From contig JAGGAC010000001.1 of assembly GCA_017889635.1 (NCBI GenBank), positions 62,001 through 126,000 of the forward strand: a stretch of DNA of 64,000 nucleotides. The letters are read 5' to 3'. Numbering within the stretch: the first letter of the stretch is position 1; the number at the start of each line of letters is the position of its first letter. The notes under the pieces were generated by a model, which made no database searches, was not told where the DNA came from, and was given only the letters and a program-made list of their open reading frames with translations. Both the position numbers and the translations under genes were made by a program. The stretch is from Bacillota bacterium. GTDB lineage: Bacteria; Bacillota; Negativicutes; Sporomusales; CTSoil-080. This document shows positions 25,020-33,441 of this stretch, one piece after another.

Positions 25020-26000
25020 GTGAAGAAGTTAGTGTTAACGCATAGGCTGCATGAAGCTGGGATGCAGCTCCTGGAAGGTAAAGTCGATGTTACTATTACT
25101 AATACCGGTAAGCCGCAGGAGATGCTGCCGGAATTAGTTGATGCTGATGCTTTGATTATTCGTATCGGCTCGATCGATCGGGAAACAATGCTGGCGGCGA
25201 AGAATTTGAAAGTTATTGGTCGGCCCGGGGTTGGGGTGGATGATGTTGATGTTGCTGCCGCCACTGAACTGGGCATTCCGGTGGTGATTGCTCCTGGTGC
25301 CAATACCCGCTCGGTAGCGGAGCATGCCTTCGCCTTTATGTTCGCGGCTGCTAAAGACATGCTGCATAGTGATTTTGAGACTCGCAGCGGCAATTTTGCG
25401 GTCAGAAATACATATAAGGCTATTGAATTGTTTGGGAAAACCCTTGGCTTGGTTGGATATGGCAATATCGGCCGTGAGCTGGCGAAGTTATCGGCGGCTA
25501 TCGGCATGAAGGTTATTGTTTACGATCCGTTTGTAAAGCCGGAAAGTATTGAACAGCAAGGCTATCAATATGAGAAAAATCTTGACCAGGTATTAAAGAG
25601 TGCCGATGTGATTTCCTTACATGTACCGCTAACCGATAAAACCCGCAACCTGATCGGAAAGCGGGAATTAGATCTGATGAAATCAAGCGCGATTGTTATC
25701 AACTGCGCACGGGGCGGGATTATTGACGAACAAGCTCTGGCTGACGCTTTAAGAGATAATAAGCTGCATAGTGCGGCCACAGATGTCTTTGCAAAAGAGC
25801 CGGTTGATGAAACCCATCCGTTGCTCAAATATAAAAATATGATTGTTACGCCCCATATGGCTGGTTTAACACAAGAAGCAGCGTCCGGAGTGGCGACGAT
25901 GGCAGCGGCTGGTGTATTGGCTGTTTTAAATGGTGAGAAATGGGAAAAGGTGGCCAATCCGCGCGTTTATGAGCATCCCAGGTGGCAGAACGGTAAATAA
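25020..26000 (+). CDS. D-2-hydroxyacid dehydrogenase (SerA-like)
   Basis: 326 aa, NAD-dependent. It has the Rossmann motif GLVGYGNIGRELAK and catalytic elements NCARGGIIDE (Arg), the Glu about 28 residues later and TPHMAGLT (His). The length equals the catalytic part of phosphoglycerate dehydrogenase without ACT domain. It probably interconverts a 2-hydroxy acid and 2-oxo acid in the operon pathway. GTG start, with AAGGAG about 9 nt upstream; 23 nt separate it from the aldolase gene. Confidence 0.85.
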   Translation: MKKLVLTHRLHEAGMQLLEGKVDVTITNTGKPQEMLPELVDADALIIRIGSIDRETMLAAKNLKVIGRPGVGVDDVDVAAATELGIPVVIAPGANTRSVAEHAFAFMFAAAKDMLHSDFETRSGNFAVRNTYKAIELFGKTLGLVGYGNIGRELAKLSAAIGMKVIVYDPFVKPESIEQQGYQYEKNLDQVLKSADVISLHVPLTDKTRNLIGKRELDLMKSSAIVINCARGGIIDEQALADALRDNKLHSAATDVFAKEPVDETHPLLKYKNMIVTPHMAGLTQEAASGVATMAAAGVLAVLNGEKWEKVANPRVYEHPRWQNGK

Positions 26001-26147
26001 GCCTAAGCTTAAAAATAAAGCAAAATGATTGCAATATTCGCACTAGTGCTGCGGCTGAGTGAGATGTATTAAGCTCTGTCGCAGCCGAGGTGGAACTTGA
26101 TTTGTTTGGCAATTTAGATAAATCAGAAAAATGGGAGAGGATAAATC

Positions 26148-27435
26148 ATGAACGAAAACCAGCAGGTGCTTGAGCATAAGAGAACCAATTTTCGCTGGAA
26201 GGTTGCTTTGCTTATGTTTGGCGCTATTGCGATCAATTATATTGATCGGAGCAACTTGTCGGCGGCGGCGCCCATGATTATGAAAGAGTTTAATTTTAGT
26301 GCGACTCAGATGGGTTTTATTATGTCGGCATTCTTTTTCAGCTATACTATTTTTCAGATTCCCTCAGGATGGTTAGGGGATAAATTTGGGCAGAGGCTTG
26401 TGCTTGGGGGTGCAGTTACCTGGTGGTCGGCGGCTACTATGTTGATTGCATTGTGCAGCAGTTTGGTATCGTTTATTGGTTCAAGAATTTTACTGGGCAT
26501 TGGTGAGGCGGCAGCTTCCGTCTAATGCTGGAATAACGGCAAAGTGGTTCCCTGACAAGGAACGGGCGCGGGCAACGGTTATTTTTGACTGCGGCAATAA
26601 GTTCGGAACCGCGTTTGCAATGCCGTTGATTGTTTGGCTAATGGTTAATTACGGTTGGAAGACTCCTTTTATTGTTTCCGGCTTGTTTGGGTTTGTGTGG
26701 GTAGCTTTGTGGCTAGCGTACTATACCGATCCAGAGAAAAGTAAGTACGCGAATAAGGCTGAAGTAGAGTATATTCGTAATGGGCAGGAAATTAAAGAAG
26801 GAACCGGCGGCGAAGCTCCTTTGAAATGGTATCAACTGCTACGGTACCGGAACATACAGGCGATGTGCATTGGATTCTTTATGTCAAATTATGCAATCTA
26901 TTTCTATATTACTTGGTTTCCGACTTATCTGGTTCAAGCCCGGGGCATGAGTTTGGTAAAAATGGGCTATGTGGCGATGATTCCACCTTTATCTGCATTA
27001 TGCGTTGGACTAATTAGCGCAACTATTTCTGACTGGTTATATGGTAAAGGTGTTCCGAAGACGAAAGTAAGAAAAGTTAACTTGGTCGGCGGTATGCTGG
27101 TTGCTTCGTCGGTTGCACTTGCCGGATTTATTCAGACTGATGTTGGCGCAGTTGCGCTGTTAACTCTTTCTTATTGCGGCCTTGCGTGCAGCGGATCGGC
27201 GCTTTGGACTCTTCCCGGAGATGTAGCGCCGCGGAATATGACTTCAACTGTAGGGGCACTGCAGAATTGTATATCCAATATCGGGGGAATTCTGGGGCCG
27301 ATTGTAACTGGTTATATTGTGTCAACAACTAATTCGTTTGTGCCGGCGTTAATGATTACCGGGACTGCGACAGTGATAGGTGCTTTAACTTATGCATTTT
27401 ATTTGGGAGAAGTTAAGCATATTGAAGTGGATTGA
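26148..27435 (+). pseudogene. MFS transporter of the anion:cation symporter (GudP-like) family, frameshifted
   Basis: The first frame (26148-26525) encodes helices 1-4, with INYIDRSNLSAAAP and GWLGDKFGQR, and stops after GIGEAAASV. The second frame, shifted +1 and continuing to 27435, carries PSNAGITAKWFPDKERARAT and the remaining eight or so helices. The joint falls in the conserved GEAxxFPxN motif, so about 2 nt are missing (or 1 nt extra) near 26510-26522. Everything else is intact. Either the carrier is recently inactivated or this is a sequencing error. ACS carriers import hexuronates, glucarate, tartrate and similar sugar acids, matching the operon. Confidence 0.82.
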
Positions 27436-27482
27436 AGTAGAGGTTGTTTCAACAGGTGAATAATAGAATAGGAGCTGTTAAT

Positions 27483-28646
27483 ATGGGATTCGATTCAGTA
27501 TATTCTCTTTTAAATATTGGTAAAATTATGGCCGGACCAAATAGTATCGAGTCAATTAAAGATTTGGTTGCTGGTTATTCGGCGCAATCAGTGGTTATTA
27601 TTACTGATCAAGGCGTCTGGAACGCCGGACTTATTGATAGGCCCAAGGCTATTCTTGAAGCGGCAGGCGTTAATGTAAAGGTGATTAATAATACACCGCC
27701 GGAGCCTACTGTTGCCGAGGTAACAGAGATATTTGACGCTGCCAAAAAGTATGAATGCCAGATGATTATTGGTATTGGCGGCGGTAGTTCGATGGATGTA
27801 GCGAAGATTGTGGCGATTATGCTAAATAACATTTTATCGCTAAAGGACTTATTGAATAAGGCTTCGGTGGAGCGGCGGGGAGTACCTACGCTAATGATCC
27901 CGACTACTGCCGGAACCGGAGCCGAAGCAACGCCAAACGCGATTGTGCTTGTGCCGGAAGATGAATTAAAGGTCGGTATCGTAAGTGAGAAGATGGTACC
28001 GGACTGTGTTATTTTAGATCCAACGCTAACGGTCAATCTCCCTAAATCTATTACCGCATTTACTGGAATGGATGCGTTATGTCATGCTATCGAGTGTTAT
28101 ATATCCAAAAAAGCAAATCCATTAAGTGATACGTTTGCCTTAAAAGCGGTGGGGCTGATTGCCCGCAGCATTCGCCGGGCATATAATGAGGGCGGCGATT
28201 TAGACGCCCGCCATGACATGCTCCTTGGCGCGATGTTTGGGGGAATTTCGATTGCAACGTCAAGTACAACCGCGGTTCACGCTTTAGCTTATCCTCTTGG
28301 CGGTAAGTACCGGATACCACATGGCTTATCAAATGCAATTTTGCTGCCGCATGTTATGAATTTTAATTTGGATGTTGCTCAGGATAAATTTAAGGATCTT
28401 GCTGTTGCTATGGGGATTGAAGTTGATGGGCTTTCGAATTTACAAGCCGCTGAAAAAATGATTGAAAACCTATATTCTTTAATTGTGGATTTGGATATTA
28501 CTTTCAGTTTAAAAGAAAAAGGCATAAGTGAGTCTGATCTGGATGGAATGGTCGAGGCAGCCGCTAAAGTAACAAGACTGCTGGACAATAACCCCAAGCC
28601 AATGACTAAGAATGATATGCGGGCGATATATCAAAAATTACTGTAA
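27483..28646 (+). CDS. Iron-containing alcohol dehydrogenase
   Basis: 387 aa, type III Fe-dependent ADH. The NAD-binding segment GIGGGSSMDVAK and the metal site H-A-I-E-C-Y together with HALAYPLGGKYRIPHG are present, including the iron-ligand His residues. It reduces an aldehyde or oxidises an alcohol at the end of the pathway. An upstream frame start at 27444 lacks a ribosome site, while AGGAG at 27470-27474 serves ATG 27483. It is the last gene of the sigma-54 operon; no strong terminator follows. Confidence 0.87.
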   Translation: MGFDSVYSLLNIGKIMAGPNSIESIKDLVAGYSAQSVVIITDQGVWNAGLIDRPKAILEAAGVNVKVINNTPPEPTVAEVTEIFDAAKKYECQMIIGIGGGSSMDVAKIVAIMLNNILSLKDLLNKASVERRGVPTLMIPTTAGTGAEATPNAIVLVPEDELKVGIVSEKMVPDCVILDPTLTVNLPKSITAFTGMDALCHAIECYISKKANPLSDTFALKAVGLIARSIRRAYNEGGDLDARHDMLLGAMFGGISIATSSTTAVHALAYPLGGKYRIPHGLSNAILLPHVMNFNLDVAQDKFKDLAVAMGIEVDGLSNLQAAEKMIENLYSLIVDLDITFSLKEKGISESDLDGMVEAAAKVTRLLDNNPKPMTKNDMRAIYQKLL

Positions 28647-28689
28647 ACTTAAGATAAAGACTTATGTAATAAGCCTTTGAAGGCAGTGC

Positions 28690-28718
28690 TTGACAGAGAA
28701 AAAATATTTTGCTAAAAT
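28690..28718 (+). promoter_or_regulatory. Promoter of the riboswitch-htpX transcript
   Basis: TTGACA (28690-28695), 17-nt spacer, TAAAAT (28713-28718): near-consensus. It starts a transcript about 20 nt before the riboswitch. Confidence 0.85.
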
Positions 28719-28740
28719 GGATTCAAAATACATGTTAAAC

Positions 28741-28865
28741 CCTTGGGGGAGTAGCTTTGAAAAGGTCAGTGTCAACAACCGGTGTAATACGCCTGGCACT
28801 GCCATTGGGTAACCAATAAGCGAGACCTGTGGTAGCGAATGTCGTTACTGCGGTCTCGTTTTTTT
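28741..28865 (+). promoter_or_regulatory. yybP-ykoY (manganese) riboswitch with intrinsic terminator
   Basis: The aptamer opens with GGGGAGTAGC (28746-28755), has the internal CAGTG...CACTG stem and an ATTGG-GTAA-CCAAT hairpin, and closes with GCGAGACC (28820-28827), a variant of the conserved GCAAGACC. The last motif pairs with GGTCTCG (28852-28858), forming a terminator followed by seven T residues. Metal binding to the aptamer would free the transcript to continue, the ON-switch logic known for this class. The only gene in range is htpX. Confidence 0.8.
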
Positions 28866-28907
28866 ATAGATAAATGCAAATATAATTAAAATTTGGAGGC
28901 TTTACAA

Positions 28908-29762
28908 ATGAATTCGTTAAAAACGACTGTCTTACTGGCTGCTCTTACGGGTTTACTGGTAACCGTCGGTTATTTATTTGGTGGCAAGGGCGGCATGACT
29001 ATCATGTTTATCATCTCTTTGGGGATGAATTTCTTCAGTTATTGGTTTTCAGACAGTATTGTGCTGAAAATGTATAACGCGCGGCAGGTTTCTCCTGAAC
29101 AGGCACCTGATTTAATAAGAATGGTGTCAAAACTGGCACAGCAAGGCAAGATGCCAATGCCTAAGGTCTATATTGTTGACAGCGATGTTCCGAACGCCTT
29201 TGCTACCGGGCGTGATCCTGAGCATGGTGTAGTTGCCGTAACAACCGGGATTATGCGGACGCTGAATTATGATGAGCTGGAAGGGGTCGTTGCTCACGAG
29301 TTATCGCATATCAGAAACCGCGATACTTTAATTAGTACTGTGGTGGCATCTCTGGCCGGTGTGATTACGATGATTGCTAATATTGCTCAGTGGGCGGCAA
29401 TTTTCGGCATAGGCCGCAGTGATGACGAAGAGGGCGGCGGAATACTGGAATTTCTTATTTTAGTTATTGTCGCGCCGCTTGCGGCAACGTTGATTCAACT
29501 TGGCGTGTCACGGTCGCGGGAGTATATTGCCGATGAGACCGGGGGCAGGCTGTCCGGCAATCCGCTGGCGCTTGCGAGCGCTCTGAAGAAGATTGAGTAT
29601 TATGCTCAACATCAGGTTTTACCTGATGCAACTCCGGCTACAGCACATCTCTTTATTGTCAATCCGTTTAAAGGAGCCGGCAGCTGGATGACCAACCTGT
29701 TCAGCACTCATCCTTCGACTGCTGAGCGCGTTGCTCGCCTGGAAGCTCAGGCAAGAAGATAA
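28908..29762 (+). CDS. htpX: HtpX-like membrane zinc metalloprotease
   Basis: 284 aa, peptidase family M48. It has two N-terminal membrane helices, the zinc motif HELSH (in [15 protein letters not shown]), two further helices, then [11 protein letters not shown] with the third zinc ligand. The active site faces the cytoplasm and degrades misfolded membrane proteins. Start: a TTG 15 nt upstream overlaps the ribosome site GGAGG, so ATG 28908 is chosen. It is preceded directly by a manganese-type riboswitch, an unusual control for this protease. Confidence 0.92.
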   Translation: MNSLKTTVLLAALTGLLVTVGYLFGGKGGMTIMFIISLGMNFFSYWFSDSIVLKMYNARQVSPEQAPDLIRMVSKLAQQGKMPMPKVYIVDSDVPNAFATGRDPEHGVVAVTTGIMRTLNYDELEGVVAHELSHIRNRDTLISTVVASLAGVITMIANIAQWAAIFGIGRSDDEEGGGILEFLILVIVAPLAATLIQLGVSRSREYIADETGGRLSGNPLALASALKKIEYYAQHQVLPDATPATAHLFIVNPFKGAGSWMTNLFSTHPSTAERVARLEAQARR

Positions 29763-29781
29763 AACTTTTTTTGAATAAGTA

Positions 29782-29826
29782 AAGATAAAGCCTTCCGGCA
29801 ATTTTTGCCGGAAGGCTTTATCTTTG
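29782..29826. terminator. Bidirectional terminator after htpX
   Basis: Perfect 20-bp stem (29782-29801 with 29807-29826) rich in GCCTTCCGGC, flanked by A-run and T-run, serving htpX and the convergent minus-strand ORF. Confidence 0.9.
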
Positions 29827-29827
29827 T

Positions 29828-30136
29828 CTAACACCAGTCATGGCCTAGTTTGCGGCTGAATTCTTTGAGGATTGACTCGGCGGTGATTCGTTCCGGTTTA
29901 GGTGCTTTCTTGATGATTTCGGAGTTAAGTACCACCGATTTACCGGTCTGGACATCGGTAATGGTTAAAACAGCGTTGGTGACCTGGTCGTCAAAGGCAA
30001 ACTGAATGGTCTCGGTTTGGACAGTTAGTATAGGTATATTAAACCCTCCTGTTCTGGTTATAAATGATGTTAACAATGGTTCTAAGGCTAAATTATTTCC
30101 ATAATAGCAAATGATAATACCAGCCAGAAAAAGCAA
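29828..30136 (-). CDS. Hypothetical protein, start uncertain
   Basis: The frame gives up to 102 aa from a TTG with no ribosome site. The convincing part starts at IPILTVQTETIQFAFDD and ends KEFSRKLGHDWC. It is a mixed beta/alpha protein with no known family. A strong AGGAGGG on the minus strand sits just before that part, yet the codon at the right distance is ATA, not ATG. The gene may use a rare start or may have lost its start codon by point mutation. The C-terminal region abuts the terminator shared with htpX. Confidence 0.5.
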   Translation of the reverse strand: MLFLAGIIICYYGNNLALEPLLTSFITRTGGFNIPILTVQTETIQFAFDDQVTNAVLTITDVQTGKSVVLNSEIIKKAPKPERITAESILKEFSRKLGHDWC

Positions 30137-30300
30137 TACTAACTTTAGTTATGAATCAATTTCCAGGGTTTTAGGCAGCGGAATAATCAGTTGTTTACAA
30201 GGCAATAATATTTCTGACTAGGCTGCAATAATTAACAAAGAGACAATGGTAAGGGCCAAAGGCGGCCTTTAGGCGTTAGAAATTTGGAGGGGGGTAAAGT

Positions 30301-31530
30301 ATGTCGCTTGAAGGTAAAGTTTTAGTAGCTCAAGGCGGAGGGCCAACAGCGGTTATTAATCAATCGCTGGCTGGGATAGTGCTGGAAGCCAGGAAGTTTC
30401 CTCAGGTTTCTAAGGTCTATGGCGCTGAAAAAGGCGTAGACGGCATTGTTGGGGAAAATTTCCTTGATCTTACGCAGGAAACTACTCATAATTTGGAACA
30501 GGTCGCGCTTACGCCATCTTCAGCTCTCTTATCCACACGGTCTAAGCCTGACAGCAAGTTCTGTCATGAAATTTTTAAAGTGCTTAAGGCTCATGATATA
30601 AGGTATTTCTTTTATATTGGCGGCAACGATTCCGCCGATACTGTCCGGATTGTTAATGAGGAAGCTGAGAGGGAGCATTATGATTTAAGGTCGGTACATG
30701 TTCCTAAGACTATTGATAACGATTTGATGATCAATGATCATACTCCGGGCTTTGGTTCGGCGGCGCGGTTTGTTGCACAGAGCTTTATGGGCCTTAATCT
30801 GGACGTGAAGTCGTTGCCTGGAGTATATATCGGGGTGGTAATGGGACGCCATGCCGGATTTCTAACAGCTTCGTCGGCTATCGCGCAGAAATATCCGGAC
30901 GATGGACCGCATCTTATTTATTTACCGGAACGGGAGTTTAATATTGAGCGGTTTCTTGCGGATGTGAAACAAATCTATGACCGCTATAAGATGTGCATTG
31001 TCGCTATATCTGAGGGCCTGACAGATGCTTCCGGGACGCCGCTTACCATTTCCTTGCGCAAGGGTAAGGCGGTTGAGGTGGATGCTCATGGCAATGTATC
31101 GCTGTCAGGTTCATGTGCTTTGGGTGATCTTTTAACTGAAGCGGTTAAGGAGCGTTTGGGAATTTCCCGGGTGAGGAGTGATACTTTCGGGTATTTGCAG
31201 CGCTCATTTTTGGGCTGCGTCTCAGACGTCGACCAGCATGAAGCACGGGAAGTGGGCGAAAGAGCTGTTCAAATGGCTATCTGGCATGATGTCAATGGCT
31301 CGATTACTATTCATCGTACCGGCTACTATTCGGTTGACTACCGTTTGACTGATCTTAGCGAGGTAGCGGGTAGAACCAAGTTGATGTCGGATGAATTTAT
31401 TAATGCCGAAGGAAATTATGTTACTGATGCTTTTAAATATTATGTACGGCCTCTCCTGGGATCAGGGCTTCAGTCACCAGCTCAGCTTAGAGCTCCGCGG
31501 GTGCCAAAACGTTGTGTGACGTGTGACTAG
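30301..31530 (+). CDS. pfp: PPi-type 6-phosphofructokinase
   Basis: 409 aa. It has AQGGGPTAVINQSL at the N-terminus and GGNDSADT at 107-114, where the Asp after Asn replaces the Gly that allows ATP binding and marks PPi-using enzymes. PKTIDND carries the catalytic Asp139, and VVMGRHAG is intact. It would reversibly phosphorylate fructose-6-phosphate with pyrophosphate. It is the first gene of a four-gene unit with an isomerase, a second PFK-like protein and FBP aldolase. The GGAGGGGGG ribosome site is very strong. Confidence 0.9.
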   Translation: MSLEGKVLVAQGGGPTAVINQSLAGIVLEARKFPQVSKVYGAEKGVDGIVGENFLDLTQETTHNLEQVALTPSSALLSTRSKPDSKFCHEIFKVLKAHDIRYFFYIGGNDSADTVRIVNEEAEREHYDLRSVHVPKTIDNDLMINDHTPGFGSAARFVAQSFMGLNLDVKSLPGVYIGVVMGRHAGFLTASSAIAQKYPDDGPHLIYLPEREFNIERFLADVKQIYDRYKMCIVAISEGLTDASGTPLTISLRKGKAVEVDAHGNVSLSGSCALGDLLTEAVKERLGISRVRSDTFGYLQRSFLGCVSDVDQHEAREVGERAVQMAIWHDVNGSITIHRTGYYSVDYRLTDLSEVAGRTKLMSDEFINAEGNYVTDAFKYYVRPLLGSGLQSPAQLRAPRVPKRCVTCD

Positions 31531-31553
31531 AGGACGGAAGGGGAGATGATTCT

Positions 31554-32336
31554 ATGCTGCGGTTTTCGGCAAATCTGAATATGATGTTCAGGGAATTCGC
31601 GTTTATTGATCGTTTCTCCGCTGCCGCCAAGGCTGGATTTAAAGCCGTTGAGTTTGCGTTTCCTTACGGACGCTTTGCCGAAAAACTAAAAAAGGAACTT
31701 GCTGCAAATCATTTAGAGTTAGTGCATATTTATTTGCCGGCAGGCAATTGGCCGGCAGGTGACAGGGGAATGGCTGTAGATCCTGCGCGAACAGAAGAAT
31801 TTAAAAAGGGTGTGGAGCAGGCTATTGCTTATGCTGCTATTCTAGGCGCTAAAAAGATTAATTGTTTGGTGGGTAAAGCGGTGGATGCGCCACGTATTGC
31901 CCAGCATTATTCGATGATAAAAAATCTTCAGTATGCTGCTGACCGGTTAGCTGAGAGTGGCAGCAGTCTTCTGGTAGATCATGTCGATGCCAGAGATATG
32001 CCTAGTTATTTTTTGAATACTGCTTATCAGGTACTGCAAATAATAAAAGAGGTAAACCGGCCAAACGTCTATTTACAGTATAATCTCTACCATGCTGAAC
32101 AGTTGGATAGTGAGTTATACCATATTCTCAGGGATCATTTGCCGCGAATCGGTCATATCCAAATAGCTGATAATCCAGGGTGGCATGAACCCGGCACAGG
32201 GAAGATTGATTATCGGGCGGCACTTGAGGCTCTTGATAGGTATGGCTATAATTTCTATGTAGGACTGGATTATGTTCCAAGTGCGGATACTTGGTCTTCA
32301 CTGGAGTGGGTACGTTCTTATGGTTATGCGCTGTGA
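31554..32336 (+). CDS. Hydroxypyruvate-isomerase-like TIM-barrel protein
   Basis: 260 aa, xylose-isomerase-like TIM barrel of the Hyi/OtnI type: LRFSANLNMMFREF at the start, VEFAFPYG, LVDHVDARDMP, and HIQIADNPGWHEPGTGKIDY near the C-terminus with metal-binding Glu/Asp/His. Members isomerise hydroxypyruvate to tartronate semialdehyde or 2-oxo-tetronates. It sits 23 nt after pfp and 20 nt before the next gene. OtnI-type enzymes act in C4 acid breakdown, which would link it to the 21647 operon, but this is inference. Confidence 0.8.
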   Translation: MLRFSANLNMMFREFAFIDRFSAAAKAGFKAVEFAFPYGRFAEKLKKELAANHLELVHIYLPAGNWPAGDRGMAVDPARTEEFKKGVEQAIAYAAILGAKKINCLVGKAVDAPRIAQHYSMIKNLQYAADRLAESGSSLLVDHVDARDMPSYFLNTAYQVLQIIKEVNRPNVYLQYNLYHAEQLDSELYHILRDHLPRIGHIQIADNPGWHEPGTGKIDYRAALEALDRYGYNFYVGLDYVPSADTWSSLEWVRSYGYAL

Positions 32337-32356
32337 TATGAGAAAGGATTAGTGAA

Positions 32357-33400
32357 ATGAGCAAGGGGGACAAATGTGTGAGGAAAAAGCGGATTGCGGT
32401 GTTGACAAGCGGCGGCGGCGCTCCGGGAATGAATACCGCAATTCGTTCTCTGACCCGCAAAGGTCTTTATAATAATCTTGAAGTATTTGGGGTTTTTCAT
32501 GGTTATGAAGGAATGATTGATGGTGAATTTGTGCCGTTTGATGAGCGATCAGTGGCTGGGATTATTAAAGAAGGCGGGTCAATACTTAAGATTGCCAGAA
32601 GTGATCGCTTTGATAGTTTGGCGGGGTTTACCAAGGCGTTGGGGAACCTTAAGGAACTGCGAATCGATGCTGTAGTAAGTATCGGCGATAATAAGGCGCT
32701 GGCGAATGCCGAAAAATTGTCGGCAGCGGGGGTTGCGACGATTGCTATTCCGGCAACCGCCAGTAATGATATACCGGGAACCGAATATACGCTTGGGTTT
32801 GATACGGCGCTTAATACTATTCTACAGGCTGTTAACAAGATTCGGGATACGGTTAGCAGTTGTGACCGGGTAGCTATTGTTGAGATTGTCGGCGGTTTCT
32901 CGGGTCAGCTTACTTTTATGGCCGCTTTGGCAAGCGGGGCGGAAGCGGTGCTGATACCGGAAAGAAAGATCGATGTTGAGGCCCTTTGCGACAATCTTCT
33001 AAAGAGCAGCCAGCGGGGAAAGCTTTATAGTATTGTATTGGTTACTGAAGGTGCAGCTGACTCATATGCTATTGCTGACGAGATTGCAGCTCGTACTCCG
33101 TTTACGGCACGGGTTACGGTTTTGGGACATACGCCACGGGGCGGAGCTCCTTCAGCAATGGACAGCATTACAGGCAGTCATATGGGGGCTTTGGCGATAG
33201 ACTGTATTCTTGCCGACAAGGTAAATGTGATGATTGCGATGCGCAAGCAGGAGCTTACTGCTGTTCCTTATGGAGAATTAGGTAGTCGCCCGGGGATTGA
33301 TCCATCACTGGAGGAATTGATATCTATTTTGGCTCTGAATGAAGTACCATCCCAATTAGAAGCAGGGGACTATAGTCATGGGATTTATCATACAATCTAG
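32357..33400 (+). CDS. PfkA-like protein lacking the catalytic aspartate
   Basis: 347 aa, clearly PfkA fold (RIAVLTSGGGAPGMNTAIRSL, GTEYTLGFDTALNTILQAVNKIRDT, GHTPRGGAPSAMD). Key positions have changed. TIDND, whose first Asp is the catalytic base, reads TASND (Ser136). GGDGS of the nucleotide loop reads IGDNK (Lys113). MGRxxG reads VGGFSG. Residues that bind the sugar phosphate (His/Arg in GHTPRGG, Glu in LVTEG) are kept. It probably is not a normal ATP-phosphofructokinase. A regulatory subunit, a binder, or an enzyme with another sugar phosphate are possible. It directly follows the isomerase and precedes fba. Confidence 0.8.
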   Translation: MSKGDKCVRKKRIAVLTSGGGAPGMNTAIRSLTRKGLYNNLEVFGVFHGYEGMIDGEFVPFDERSVAGIIKEGGSILKIARSDRFDSLAGFTKALGNLKELRIDAVVSIGDNKALANAEKLSAAGVATIAIPATASNDIPGTEYTLGFDTALNTILQAVNKIRDTVSSCDRVAIVEIVGGFSGQLTFMAALASGAEAVLIPERKIDVEALCDNLLKSSQRGKLYSIVLVTEGAADSYAIADEIAARTPFTARVTVLGHTPRGGAPSAMDSITGSHMGALAIDCILADKVNVMIAMRKQELTAVPYGELGSRPGIDPSLEELISILALNEVPSQLEAGDYSHGIYHTI

Positions 33401-33441
33401 TTGAGTAGGGGAATATATCCAAGTATTAGGAGGAATCAGGA

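Noticed and set aside
26446-27435. Second MFS frame as an independent gene
   Set aside because: It lacks a ribosome site and the first four helices; it continues the family motif interrupted in the first frame.
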